Source: Xiphydria camelus (taxonomy: Eukaryota > Arthropoda > Insecta > Hymenoptera > Xiphydriidae). From it: DNA of 64,000 bases. Every line of letters starts with the position of its first letter. Position 1 is the first letter of the stretch. Location: the NCBI GenBank assembly GCA_963678675.1, contig OY783195.1:12684505-12748504 (forward strand), in the 5' to 3' direction. The notes under the pieces were generated by a model. That model worked only from the letters and a program-made list of their open reading frames with translations. It did not search any database and was not told the DNA's origin. This document shows, piece by piece, positions 21,459-33,600 of this stretch. A program made the position numbers and the translations under genes.

Positions 21459-22335
21459 CTAGTCTGGCTTCTTATATCATCTTACGGATACGCCCAAAAA
21501 AGGGTCCAAAACGCTAGATTTATGGTGAGACTAAACAGTCCTCTTAGTGGAGGTGCGACACTGCGTCGCCTCATAATACGAACAATAGCTTTCATCGCCC
21601 GAAGAAACCCTCTCGAGCAATACAAACCAGACCCCCTCTGCACAGTCTAAACAGCGATTGATTTTTGCGTCATTTTTCTTCAGTTTCAAGTTAATAACTA
21701 TAACATCTGCGATCAAGAGTAGATCTCGAGGTCGTAAACCCCGAAGGCACTATTGCGTGACACGAATAGTAACTGAAAACGTAGAGTGGCGGATTTAAAC
21801 CGTATCGGTTAGTTGAAATGATTTAACACTGCACTCACAATATTACTGGTGATTATATTTGATTCAAAGAGATACAGTAATTCCGTGATGTAGCCGTGGT
21901 TTACAATTAGATAAACTGAGAGGTAGTTTTGAGGGAAATGTGTGGGACTGCGAACGCATTCATAACCCCCATTCACCAAAACATACCGCCTGCCTCGCTG
22001 TTGCGACCGATGTACAGATGATATCTATATTAGTGCGTTACTTAGGTTGCGATAATAGTGAGCCTCGCCGCGTGAGTGATAGTCGCACGGGCGGCGGCCT
22101 GGCGCTCCAGCCTCGCAAAATCGACACATGGCTTGCCTGGCAAAGGCGATAGTCTACGTACGCGGTAGAGAGCGGTGGAATGGAGCAGAGTTGAGAGCGG
22201 TGTATTGGGGCAGGGTCGAGAGCGCTGTATGGGTGAGGCACGGTCGGAAGCGCTGGAGTGTGTGGGTTCGTTACGGTCCCTCGTGTCGGCGCGCGCGATT
22301 TTAGTACCCTTAGCAAAGAAGTTTCACTTCAACAT

Positions 22336-22912
22336 CCTTTTTGGGATGACCAAAAAAATGGTGGCCTTATCAAGGGTCTTCGAACGCCTGTTTTCCGCGA
22401 CATCGAAAAGTGCTGCAGTTGTCACTCTTTTTCTGTTGATCTGAACAAGATTTTATAAGTGTCATTCGTTTACAGACATATTAAGGGGAGATATACAAAA
22501 AAAAATTATGAAAAAGTGCAAAATTGAACATTTAGGAGCCTTTTACTCCGAAGTTCGAATTTCCGACCATTTTTTCGACATATTTGACCCCCAAAAAATT
22601 ATTTATTTACAGGCTACCTTTACAATATTTTAGGTATATCCTTCCGATAATATTACTGAGAGTAACTTCCCAAAATTTCATCCAAATCGGTCGATAACTT
22701 TTTGAGCTACAACACGAGCAGTTTTTGAAGAAGTAATTTCGAGATAATCGCGTTTAAAGTTGACTCGCTGCCTGACCGCATGCTGCCCCGCGATCTAGAC
22801 TAGATAACTCCGCAAATATTCAATATTTCGAGTTTTCCTTTGTGTATCATACTTTCGAAATATGTAAAGAAAATCGATTTTTTGAACATTCTAAAGAGAT
22901 TCCTCGCCTTAA
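22336..22912. other. No gene recognised
   Basis: Begins with a frame reading MTKKMVALSRVFERLF that I cannot place, then continues AT-rich with no further features. Confidence 0.4.
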
Positions 22913-23611
22913 TATGGTTTCTTAATTTCTTCGTAGAGTAAGTTCGGTATATTTTTAATAGTGAAATGTGACTGGATATGGTTGTGTTATTTATAATTTG
23001 TTACAGAAATAAACGTGCTGGTGTTCAATTCTATCCAGAAGGGCTCCAAATCGTATGCGAACGTGCGGGGATTTCTTTCGAACGTCGAAAGACCTCCTCG
23101 ATAAGGTACAACTCGATAAGATTGTACTTGTCAGGGCTGAATTATATAGGGTTTTTATAATTATTTTAGGAAATCCCAGAAGAATACAGGTGCAGCAAAA
23201 TATCGACGCTCTCTCTCTCTCTGTGCTAGAAAGAATAAGGAATAACCCTCGAACCAGTATTCGGGCTGTGGCAACAGAGGTTAGAATCAGCAGGTCCACG
23301 ATTGGGAGGATATTGAAGAATGAAAATTTTCATCCATTTAAAGTGACGCACGTCCATGCACTCGAGGCAGCAGATCCAGCTCGCCGAATGACCTAATGCA
23401 ACTGGTTCTTGGAATAATAAGTGGATGATCCCTCGTTAGAAAGAAACCCCCTCAGGTTCGCATATGATCTGAAGTCCTTCTGGATATAATTGAATAGCAG
23501 CACGTTTATTTCTGTAACAAATTATAAATAACACAATTATATCCAGCATTTCACTATTTAAAAAATGTATCGAACTTACTCTACATAGAAATTAAGAAAC
23601 TATATTAATCT
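22913..23611. mobile_element. Mariner-like derivative with long inverted arms
   Basis: Arms 22913-23083 and 23447-23611 mirror each other (TTTCTTAATTTCT, CGTGCTG..TTCAATT, CGCATACGATTTGG). They enclose the transposase fragment 23110-23400. It resembles an internally deleted transposon with long terminal inverted repeats. Confidence 0.7.
23110..23470 (+). pseudogene. Tc1/mariner-like transposase N-terminal fragment
   Basis: The plus strand encodes QNIDALSLSVLERIRNNPRT, SIRAVATEVRISRSTIGRIL, NENFHPFKV, HALEAADPARRMT and then, through stops, CNWFLE and VDDPSL. This is the helix-turn-helix region and the start of the linker of a Tc1/mariner-type transposase (DUF4817 class, from memory). A CTCTCTCT slip near 23212 adds residues. 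The catalytic DDE domain is absent. Confidence 0.78.
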
Positions 23612-23654
23612 GAGTTAACCTTTCTATAGATAATAATGACAGAATTATTAAAAA

Positions 23655-24868
23655 TGATATATTTCCTCTTTCGTATTATATGTACTATCACAAGTTTCAA
23701 TTTATATACCGACCTGTCAAACGTGAAGTGAACATGTCCCTCACTTCTATTTCATCTCTTCTTCGCCTCTGATGTAATGATGGAAATTACAAAATATTAT
23801 CATTTACACCCCACAAAGCACGTTTTTGCAAGTAACTTTTCTGTAACATTCCTGCGATATTTTACAATATTCATGAACACTACCGTATATATGTTAGAAA
23901 TATATATTTCTCAATAAATTCGCGAATGTTGCGAAACATTATAGAAACATTTTGGAATCATTACGTCGAAAGATCTCCTCGATAAGGTACAGCTCGATAA
24001 GGTTGTACATGTCAGGGCTGAATTATATGTAGTTTTTATAATTATTTTAGAGGAACTCGCAGAAGAATACAGGTGCAGCAAAATATCGATGCTGTGCTAG
24101 AAAGAATAAGGAATAACCCTCGAACCCCCTAATCGGTATCAATAATTCCTCATTGACCGTCGTTACACCAGAGACGAAGAAGAGATATAATAGAAGTGAG
24201 GTACATGTACACTTCAGGTTTGACAGGTCGGTGTATAAATTGGAACTTGTGATAGTACGAAAGAGGAAATATATCGATAGAGAAAAAATAATGATAAAGT
24301 AATTACTTGATTATTGTGATCAAATTCCATTGCATCTCCTATTTTTCTGCCACGGCTTGTTGACAGAGAAGAAAAACTATCGATTCATCTCGTTCTTGTA
24401 TGACGCTGAAAACAAAAAATAGAATATCCACAGATATATTTGTCCTTCATACGCAATTAAAGTGAGGTTAGAACGGTCAGATAGAAAGTAACTTATCTGA
24501 AGGTAATTCTTCTGAGATACTGCCGTCTCCTTTCCTGCTCTTTATGCACAGGTAATCAGAGAAAAATAACACTGCATCCGTTCACTATCTCGATTATCCA
24601 AAAAAAATGCAAACGATTAGCAAACTGTACGGAGCGTCTGTCACATTCACCACTATTCGCCAGGGCCGTCCTGGAAAAAGGGGACGTTTTCAGCCTCTCT
24701 CCAGGGCCGTACTCTTTTCCCGGGACAGCCCTGGCGAATTTCTAAACACAAAAATAGCCGTAGCGCCTAAACTAAAATAGGTAGAAAAAAAAAGTCATAA
24801 AGCAAAGATTATAATGTTATTATCTACAACTTTTACTAAGATCATTTTGTAGAAAATAATAATAATAA
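23655..24868 (+). repeat. Rearranged mariner-like repeat, copy B
   Basis: Direct relative of 4162-5345, including the transposase codons near 24078-24140 that stop at the same shared junction and the block CCAGGGCCGTACTC at 24703. The end near 24850 runs into a different mariner remnant. Confidence 0.7.
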
Positions 24869-24935
24869 TAAACTAATAAAAAAGCCTCTAGATTCCTGAA
24901 GAATCTCGTCACTGGAGATGAATCGTGGCTTCTTT
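24868..24935 (+). pseudogene. Mariner transposase catalytic-motif fragment
   Basis: The plus strand reads RFLKNLVTGDESWLLFKN, which holds the first catalytic aspartate of a true mariner transposase (VTGDE.W). Only about 20 residues remain before the sequence switches to an inverted fragment of the same gene. Confidence 0.72.
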
Positions 24936-25190
24936 TCAAAAACGTCGTCTTCTTCCACAGCTGCCAAAAGTGCCTGGTCGTCGAAATCAGATGGTTGGCC
25001 TCTTCCTTCGTCATCTGTAAGGTTTGTATCGCCCGATTTGAACTTTCTGAACTATCTTTCAATTTGGCTTTTGCTGATTGTTCCCTCGCCGAAAAGTTCG
25101 TTGAGATCGCGAAATGACTATGCCGCCTTCCATTCTTTCTCGAAGTGGTAGAGCATAATGTGAGTGCACCGTTATCCGTCCATGTAAGAT
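24925..25190 (-). pseudogene. Mariner transposase N-terminus and element end
   Basis: The minus strand from about 25158 reads MLYHFEKEWKAA, stop, SFRDLNELFGEGTISKSQIE, stop, FRKFKSGDTNL, then GRGQPSDFDDQALLAAVEED. This is the typical mariner helix-turn-helix N-terminus with two in-frame stops. Upstream on that strand is an end-like sequence GGACGGATAACGGTGCACTC. It abuts the plus-strand catalytic fragment head to tail in inverted order. Confidence 0.78.
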
Positions 25191-25671
25191 TTTTTTTTAG
25201 CGGGAAATGTAATATTTAATTACCATGGCTAAATATAGAAAGAAGAGTAAATATAATACAATGATGGACTCTTTTTCATCAATAAAAAAATTTTAAAATT
25301 TGAAAGGGATTCATAATATGTAAATAATAAAATTTTAAAATGTAGGGTAAAAAGGGTCAGTATTCCACCGTCTGTTTTCGCTCTGCGCCGGTACCGAATA
25401 ACGTAATTTTATAATAATGAAATGTCTTTTTCAACACTTCCAATAATTTTACTTTATATTACAATATATTATTCATCGATTTAAACATATTTTAATACGT
25501 TTGTTGCTTACATTTTGTCGTATCCATCTGAACTACAGATTTCCAATCCTAACCTACTCTTCTAACGAAATACATTCAAAGCATGATATTAGCGCCACGC
25601 ATCGAAACAAATTAATAAATTTTAAACATTTAAAAATGTTAAGTATTAAATATTTATATAACCGACCTTCG

Positions 25672-25730
25672 GTGGACGGATACCCATACACGGTCAGATA
25701 CCGGTGCACTCACGTTATGACGAATATGGA
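25672..25730 (+). repeat. Solo mariner-type end
   Basis: GTGGACGGATACCC, GGTGCACTCACGTTATG resembles the end of the mariner remnant at 25145-25190 (ACGGTGCACTCACATTATG). No coding sequence follows. Confidence 0.5.
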
Positions 25731-26207
25731 CATGATTTTCGCCACGCATTTTATTAACTAAATAGAGAAGATTATTTTAATGAAAAAAAATAAACAAAAT
25801 GCCAATTTTTAAAGAAAAAGCCGCAATAATTGTGCACCAACCCAATAGTTTTACTTAAATATTATACGTCCAATGATGTAGTCATGCATATTATGGAGAA
25901 TACAACTTTAGAATGGCTTTTTCTCAGAAATGGTGAATCTTAGGAAAAATGTGTAAGAACAGTTTTTGTAGGGAACTGCATGATCTACAATTTTTGTCTC
26001 AACTATTTTTATCATAAAACTAACCGTTTCGCTAATAAATCCAAGAAACCCATTTTTGCGAACTTTGACCTTGCATAACATTTTTTGCACACACGGGATC
26101 GATGGGGACTTTTCAAAATTTTATTATAATGGTATCCCTAACGTTCATGTTAATTTTCAGCTTCTTGGGAATTTATGCAAGGATGAATGTCTATTTTGAC
26201 CGGACTA

Positions 26208-26430
26208 TAAACGCGAATACTACATCGTATCACCTGACCAAAATTCCAGTCACTAAAAGTTCGGAATAAGTTCTAAATTTCCAGACTTATTTTTACTTCC
26301 GATACATAAATAAAACAAACAATTGTATCTATTCGATTTATTATATTTTATTCAAATTGGGCCGCCCAATTGGGCCCTAATTGGCGCCCAATTATTAATT
26401 GGGCTAACTTAGGCAGATTTTCACACGGGA
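26208..26430 (+). repeat. CCCAATTGGGC-rich dispersed repeat, copy 3
   Basis: Matches 9367-9591 over its whole length and ends TTTTCACACGGGA. It directly abuts the DUF4806 pseudogene at 26433 and probably replaced its 5' end. Confidence 0.72.
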
Positions 26431-26432
26431 GT

Positions 26433-26896
26433 ATGACATACCTAGATCGGAAGTTTCAGAATTTACTAAATAATTCAGCAATGAACTTCGGCTTGTATAA
26501 TTTGGATAAATACAACCTTCCTGTCATGGAAAATTTAGGAATTACTTTACCAATAAAGACTGAGAAAGATTTTGAGAACTTGGAGGCAGTTTTAAAAAAT
26601 GCCGAACAATAGATGACACAGGTTGTAAGTATAATTGAAAATAAACTGGTTTGTTTTTATATTAAAACGCCTAAATTATTTCTAGAAAACCATCATATTA
26701 ATGAAAATTGGAAATTCTACGGATCACAAACGGGGAATTGCTGCAGTATTGAGTGCATTCATGCATAAAAGTGTGCAACTATTTTATAGCGGCAAAGGAA
26801 GGAACGGGGTTGGGAAAAAACTTCAGCTCAACAACTATTTATAAAGCTATGGAAGGTATTGAAGTACTAATTGAAACATTTTTATGCAGACCTTAA
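26433..26896 (+). pseudogene. DUF4806-type pseudogene, two exons
   Basis: Exon 1 (26433-26624) encodes YNLPVMENLGITLPIKTEKD and an acidic/Leu stretch. Its frame is broken by a TAG at 26610-26612, just before a GTAAGT donor. Exon 2 starts after TTTCTAG at 26686 in the same frame (TIILMKIGNSTDHKRGIAAV, LFYSGKGRNGVGK). A slip in the A run near 26817 moves the frame, and the second part (TIYKAMEGIEVLIETFL) ends at TAA 26894-26896. The order LP, acidic, IG...RGIAAVLS, FYSGKGR, I.KA...I fits DUF4806 as I remember it. The stop and the frameshift make it dead. Confidence 0.68.
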
Positions 26897-26899
26897 AAC

Positions 26900-28858
26900 A
26901 AAAGTTACTATACTAGATTGTATTGTTGCCTCATATTTCAGAAATTGACAATAATAACTGTAAAAATAAAAAATAAATTCAAAAGCACACATGTTTACTT
27001 TTTTCAAGGAGTTATTTTAGGATATTATGATAAACTGGAGTCGAAAAACATTTTACAAGTAATAAGTTTTTGGTAGGCTGGAGCGCGAGATCGTGAAGGA
27101 GGAAAGAAAGAAAGAGATATGAAACAAAAAGCAGCGGTAGATGTAGATCTATCTTAACATCATAACATCTCTATATAGATTTAAGTATTAGGATTAATTG
27201 AATCCCTGTACGTGCAGATAAATGTATACAAATCTAAACTATATTATTATACATATATAGAGGAGAGTCGCTGAGTTTGGATCACTTTAGGTTCAATAAA
27301 TGTTGAAAAATGGAATGTCTTAGAGAAATAACAATATGCGGAAATAATAAGCCATTATATCGACTCATTAAATGAAGACTGTAGTAACTCATTTTTTGTA
27401 CTTTTGAGATACGATAGTTTCCGACGGAAGATGTTCATAAATCGTAGATACTATTAAACGTACATGGTAATGTTAGTTGCCTACGTTACTATTTTGTGAG
27501 ATAAGACTCTTTTCTCATTATATTTTACTGTTCTGTACATGTAATTAAAAAAGTACAAAATTTGAGTTACTACAGTCTTCATTGGACGAGTCGATATGTA
27601 TCTATGTGTTTAATTAATGTAATTCAATTTTCCAAAAAATATCTTACAGTCAAGAAACCATATACAAACTAAAAGTATGTATTCGGTCCTATTAAGGAAA
27701 CTGGTTGCCTAGAATGGGCCGCTGGCTAAATTGAAAAAAGGGTACCACAAAAGGATAAATACATCTTTTCATAAATTAAAGTAAAGAAATAAAAACATCG
27801 TAACTTGAATGATTTTTTTAAGGAAATGTAAATAGTAAAGAAATACTTATTTCAGCTATTGATAATAATTTATTCAGCAAAATAGTAGAACAATGAATAG
27901 AGAATTTAATTTTATTTCGTTATCATACCGTCGTCTTTACTGAACCTCCGTCCAATCTAGCCAACCGAATGTGGTCTAATCTAAGAAACTTTACGATGAC
28001 AGCATGAATCTTTAAAACAATCATATCATTTTATAGCTATGTAAATGTACTTTCCAAATATACAATTAGTCCTCGTGACCCTATGATACCTAATACCAGA
28101 ATATTTATCAAAGCTTCGATTTATCGGTGAATTTTTCAACTGTCTTTTATGATATTGAGATAACTTTAGGCACACTTTGCAGATAGTAAATCAATCTTGA
28201 GCAGTATATGTCCCAGCCTGGACTAAGAGTGAGCTGACCAATCATTTTATAACGTAAATATGATTCAGCATTAGATTTTAATATTGAGGAAGTGATTAAA
28301 ATCGATCTCGGCACGTGGCCATGATCATTTCAGGCTTTAATCAGTCTTATGCCAATGTTAAATTCAATCTAGCGCCAAACTTAAAGAATATTGGGGTATG
28401 TTCGAGCTGAGACTGGACCGTTGGTTCAGTGTTCCTATCTGAGATAGAACTTAACTAATTCCTAGCTCAGACCCTACATTAGCGACCAACATTGGTCCTA
28501 TTGTGGCAGCAGTATAGGCCTAATAGATTTTCCCATCATTGGTACATGCCTATCATTTCGACGTGGAATCAATGTGGTTGTTGTTAATATAGACCCTATA
28601 TTAATGCAGACCTACCTAGTTAAATTAAATTAATTTTAATGCAAACTCCTGACACTATGTTAATTATTAATATTGGCCCCATAGTGGCGTTAACAAAGAC
28701 TCATTAGTTTTTATCAGTATTGGCACGTTCCTCGAAATATTGATTCGAAATATTAAACGAACCAGTTCTACGCCGACAACAATATATAAGTGCCCATTTA
28801 AGCCATATTAAAATCGAAACCAAATTAGCATCAGAGCGCCGATACATTGCCAATTATA
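26900..28858. other. AT-rich unique DNA, one palindrome
   Basis: No coding region recognised. AATAAATTC near 26970 could be a polyadenylation signal of the pseudogene. Inverted arms ATATCGACTCATTAAATGAA (27358) and CATTGGACGAGTCGATAT (to 27597) delimit a 240-bp palindromic element. Confidence 0.45.
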
Positions 28859-29261
28859 CAGTATGTCCCGTGGATAACGCAAGTATTTGAATTTCCCTGA
28901 CATTTGACTTTGGTAGTGCTTGGAACGGTGCTGTAGTTAGAGTTGGCTTCAGAAGAGTGCGCTGCGTTCTTACGAGCCATATTTCGAGAGCGAAAAGTGT
29001 AAAACGTCTGATTTCCCGGGAACTGTCAATTCGGGAGATCGAAGCGTCTAACCTCGAAATTAACTGAATTTGTAAATAATGGTAAATAATGTATAGAAGT
29101 GATGAGAAATAATCATACAGGTTTCGCGGAAACACGGCTCGTAAGAACGCAGCGCACTCTTCTGATGCCAACTCTAACTACAGCACCGTTCCAAGCACTA
29201 CCAAAGTCAAATGTGGGGGAAATTCAAATACTTGCGTTTTATATATCCACGGGACATACTG
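28859..29261. mobile_element. 403-bp TA-flanked MITE sharing the common core
   Basis: The ends CAGTATGTCCCGTGG and CCACGGGACATACTG are flanked by TA. Arms carry AAGTATTTGAATTTCCC, AAGTGCTTGGAACGGTGC-type sequence and GTTAGAGTTGGC. The centre has TTCGGGAGATCGAAGCGTC, as in the 268-bp MITEs. Non-coding. Confidence 0.82.
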
Positions 29262-29269
29262 TATATGGT

Positions 29270-30700
29270 GTCATCTCTAAATTACCAATAGCGTCCTGAT
29301 ATATTGCAGGCATATTGCCGCCAACTAAAAACCGAATACCGGATCGAAGTTTGTGTTGGTCCATGCTGTACTATGTAAGAAGATCAAAGAGAAGCCCGTC
29401 GCCTTTGAAATGCATTCTCCAATAAAACGCTAGGAGTACGAAAGAGACAGATGGTAGCGTGAGGTGTCGTTAAGTGCCGACTCGTTCCTCTTTTAATCTT
29501 TCAGCCCGTTTCTGAGTCTCGTCTTTCCATGAGATTGTTATGCCTCTTACTTATATCAATTGGCGCGCTAGTGCACACGTGGGGCACGTCGAGGAAAGGA
29601 AAACTGCGCGAAGGAGTGGAAAGGTGAGAAAGGGTGCGGGCTCTCTGAATTAAGGGGAGCGAGAAGGAAGGAGAAATTGGAGGAAGATGGACTCGGCTCG
29701 TAGTTCGGGGCGGGGCACGCCCCTCAACCGAACACAAAGCGGCCTGCAGTATAAATTGGTTTGTTTGCCGCGGAGATGAAAGGGGCCGCTAAATGCTATC
29801 TTTAAGGTGTCGGATCAACGCAAATGTGGCTGAGTTACTCGTAATTATAGGATAGTCCGTGGCTCAGAACCACGGTTCGAGCTTGCCTGCCTGCTTACCT
29901 GCTATGCCTCGTTGCTGCAACTTGCACTGGCGCGTCCTACGGGGGCCCTATATCGACTGTAGCACGCTTTCGAATCCCTCGCTTTCTTCTCGACGAAGAT
30001 CAACGAGCATTTCCTATCGATACGACTCTACCTTTCGCCATTGACAGTCAGCATGGTATTCTCAGATCTTCCACTCTATCGATCTTGTAAGAGTTTCTCT
30101 TACAGGAACTCATATCGAATTTTGCGTTACGAAAATTACGAATCATTTATCGTCTTTTTTCAATTTTTGTCGAAAACTTATTGACAACTCGATATATGTT
30201 AAAATTGATGAACTCAGTATTACTGGTCAAGGTAAATCCTTTCGGAAAGTAGGAACATTGTAAAGCAGTTAAAATGTGTCTATACTCTACACTTTAGCGC
30301 GGCCTTCACTGCTGCTGTAAGAATATCGAAAAACGTACGCCACTGCAGTGCTCTTTATCTTACTGTTTTCGACGAGACGGCTAAGCTCGATGGAGGCTTA
30401 GCAGGGGCGAGCGGACCATCGAGCCCACAGAGCGGCCGACATTATACTACAAAATAATAATTCATAAATTATACGCGCCGCGTCTGTTTAGTGCGGTGGC
30501 TCTTCTCGGAGCGGTATAAAGCTCTCGGCGCACGCGGCTGGGGGAATTGCGTGTTCTCTCGAACTACGTATACCTACCGGTATCGAGGGATACCTGGTTT
30601 ATAGCAGTCGATATTTTGCAGAAGGGCTGCAACTGGGGATGGAGAAATTTAAGAAAGGGTCGGAAAATAGAATCTATATTGAGATAAGGAAGTGGAATAC
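29270..30700. other. Relatively GC-rich unique DNA, TATA-like words
   Basis: No frame here resembles a known protein. Two promoter-like words stand out: CAGTATAAATTGG at 29749 and CGGTATAAAGCTC at 30515, each in a GC-rich context unlike the transposon-rich DNA around. They could mark a host promoter or first exon, but splice sites and coding sense are not evident. Confidence 0.3.
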
Positions 30701-30720
30701 TTTTACATACGGGACTCTCG

Positions 30721-30757
30721 CTATTTTGATTATTTTGATTTTGATTTTGATTTTGAC
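30721..30757. repeat. (TTTTGA)n microsatellite
   Basis: About five units of TTTTGA. Confidence 0.8.
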
Positions 30758-30779
30758 CTATAGCTTTTCACTACACTTT

Positions 30780-31960
30780 GTATGATACTTGATATGGCTC
30801 GGAATATTCAATCAGAATAGGATATGGGTTATCTGCACTAAATATCAAAATCACGATCTAACGCCAATGATCACGCCACGGTGTTAAGTGATTTGCAACT
30901 GTATCAATAAAGTTGCAGATCATATAATTTATAGTTAACAAACGGGATTTCGGTGAAATATACCACGCTATAATGATAACGGAATCAGTTTATTGGCCAC
31001 AGTGTCTGGTGGTCAGAAAATTCTGAAAAACCTTAAATTCTTAGCGAATTATTTGATTACAGAAAAAGCAAAAAAACTAGACAAATTGAAGAATTGTCTG
31101 CGATCATTTAATTATACTTTTATTTATTTTACTTCAATTTACACACCCCAGGTAGACAAATGTACGTTATTTGTACAAAAGCTTTAGTTAATATTATCCA
31201 TCAAATGAATTAAGGTTGTGTACTTTATGAGTCATCTTCAAGCAAGTATATTTACGACGTTAAATGATTTCAAAATAATATGAACAAAATGCTAAACATA
31301 GTCAATACCCAGGAAACATAATTATATGGCTCCTAGATAGATTTTTGTGATCGTCACAACATTCATATAAATCACAATAACTGATCGTTCTAAAGTTTAT
31401 GCTTGTTTTGCCGCATGATAACTATGCTTAAATAAATTGTTAACTTTACATCATTGTGTGATTCAAATTAATCGTCATATTTATTTTAACAATATAGTTA
31501 CGAAAAATTGTGCTTATATTGAATACATATTCAACATTTTATTTGTATTAATTTGAAATCGTTTAATGTCCTAAATATGCTTTCCTAATGATAACTCATA
31601 AAGAGCAAAACCTTCATGTATTTGATGAGTTAATACTATCTAAAGTTCCTATATAATTTACATATAATTTGTCTATCTGAGGCTGTTAACGTTAATATAA
31701 CGTTATATTGCAACTACGAAGCCAAATGTAACAGTAAGTTATATGTAAGTTATATGTAAATTGTAAATTCTCTCTCAAGGAGGTAATATGCCATGCAATA
31801 CTGTTAAGTAATAATTTTATAACTAATTCGATTTTTTTGATATATTACTTCACTAGAACACTGATTAAAACAATATTGGGTTCTCGGGAATTTGATCTCG
31901 GGTGCTCTATGTAGGAGACCGAAGCCTCAATCACGGAGCTACTCATTGTCAGTACTGTTG
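30780..31960. other. AT-rich, no gene seen
   Basis: Short frames only. Contains local duplications such as GTAAGTTATATGTAAGTTATATG near 31735. Confidence 0.45.
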
Positions 31961-32388
31961 AAAGGGTATAGCCGGATAACCATATGAAAAGTGCCCCATC
32001 TTGAACTTTTTGCCATTCAGGTATATTTTGTGTTTATATATAAGTAGGATCTCAGTAAATTTTTAGATCAAAATATTGATTTAATCAAAACGTATCGTCA
32101 AAAATCAAAAAAGGAAAATATTTTTTATCTCGAGAATTACTCTACTGATTTTGCACAGCAAAATATGTTATGCACCATCATGTAGCTATATTATAAAAAA
32201 GTATTGGATTGTTTCGACCATAAATAAAGTAAAACGACAAGTTTGAATTTTTCAATAATTGTTTTTGTATATTAAAAATAACATCACCGTTTTTTTATAT
32301 AGATTCAAACATTATTAAACTATGACATATAATTTTTAAAAGATGATTGGCATAGTGCAACAAGACGAAATAAATTAATGAAAATGAA

Positions 32389-32452
32389 ACAACTTTGTTT
32401 CCGCTGTTTTCCTAACGTAATAGATAGCAAAAAACGACGGAAACAAAGTTGT
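32389..32452. repeat. 15-bp hairpin
   Basis: ACAACTTTGTTTCCG at 32389-32403 is exactly inverted at 32438-32452. Confidence 0.7.
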
Positions 32453-32629
32453 ACACGTATTAATACGAATTTTTACTTTACAAAAATAATAGTATTTATT
32501 TACAATTACTTATTACTAACGAGAATACAACTTATTACATATAATATATGTATATATAGGTATAAATCGAAATTAAATCAAATTAAAGGTATTATTTCAT
32601 GAACTCTCTCTCTCTCTGACAGAGAAACT

Positions 32630-33600
32630 TCGTTTTAAAATTCATCGCTTTCGTAATTTATTGTGGGTTGAATATTTTCTTTGTGGAATAATTTTCTTAA
32701 TGTTTCTGCAGGTTTAATAAGCTTTGTTCAATATCGCGCAAATGATAAATAATAAATAATTGAAGCTATATGAGAACAACAACCGACCGTTCTTTTGCCG
32801 TTTGCACACTCGCATGTGTATCGTAAAATCCCGGAATAACCGATAGCATCAGGTTTATATTCAATAAAACAGCAATAGTCTTTACAGTTTACATGTGATT
32901 AACTTGCAATTTTAAAATACTTGAATTGTCTTTCAAATAATGAATATTAATCATATTTTTATTATGTATCATCTCTGCTAAATAGGAAATGGCTTGAGAA
33001 TATTGATAAGTACCCGTAAACAATATTTTCAAGTCTTTTTTAGTCATTTCGGGAAAATTTAACAAATTAGATGAGGTTATTTATTGAAACGGTACTTTTC
33101 TGCGCTTCCAATAATATTTCTCGACTTGAATACTAAGAGTATCGTTTAAATTACGTCGAGACTACGTTACGTCGAAATTACGTTTAAAGTACGTTTAAAT
33201 TAAATCGAGATTTCATATACTCCACGATTTCTTCGGATAATTCAACGTTTACCAAATTGATTATGTAAGAAGCAAGCCGCCTTGCACATTAAACTGGTTT
33301 TTGGAAGTATTTCATATTGTCAAGTTTTTTATCTAAAAAAGTTTGAATTTTTGTTTGATAATCCCATGTATAGCTTCTACTAGCCACCGAACTTTAGTGA
33401 CATATCGAGAGTGATTTGATTCTTGACACAATAATTGAACACGTTTTTCTTTTAATGCAGGCATGTTTACTTCAAAACCTTGCTATTCTAAATATTCCAT
33501 GATATCCCAAAAGCCTCTATCACAAGGACCAATTTATTTCTTCTACGAAGCAAGTTTCTCAATTCCGGTAAAGAATTTAAAATATCACGCAGAATCTTTG
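32630..33600 (-). pseudogene. DDE-type transposase with SWIM-like zinc finger, decayed
   Basis: Read on the minus strand with several stops and frameshifts, blocks appear in order: LPELRNLLRRRNKLVLVI, GFWDIMEYLE, FEVNMPALKEKRVQLL, NHSRYVTKVRWLVEAIHGII, later ELSEEIVEYMKSR, FPEMTKKDLKILFTGTYQYS, QAISYLAEMI, CCFIEYKP, and last YTCECANGKRTVGCCSHIAS. The R.VTK.RW.VE..H motif is a DDE-superfamily transposase end, and C.CA.G.RTVGCCSH is a SWIM-type zinc finger. I recognise this pairing as a family repeated in insect and cnidarian genomes but cannot name its superfamily with certainty. Stops and frameshifts throughout show it is inactive. Confidence 0.65.

Larger units (their letters stand above)
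19381..22335 (-). mobile_element. Split element copy, minus strand
   Basis: Read on the minus strand, 22330-21460 and then 20218-19535 line up in order with 42755-44118 on the plus strand, about 85-90% identical by eye. The 1240-bp piece 20219-21458 is absent from the partner. The element starts with GTGAAACTTCT, has the TGAGTGCAGTGTT leader word at 21837, and encodes a basic protein near its far end. Confidence 0.78.

Noticed and set aside
22038..22444. Overlapping frames on both strands of about 90 residues
   Set aside because: They lie in the non-coding start of the split element; the partner copy does not keep the frames beyond short stretches.
31880..31950. Possible tRNA-like stretch (GATCTCGGGTGC)
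   Set aside because: No cloverleaf pairing and no proper B-box with matching acceptor stem.
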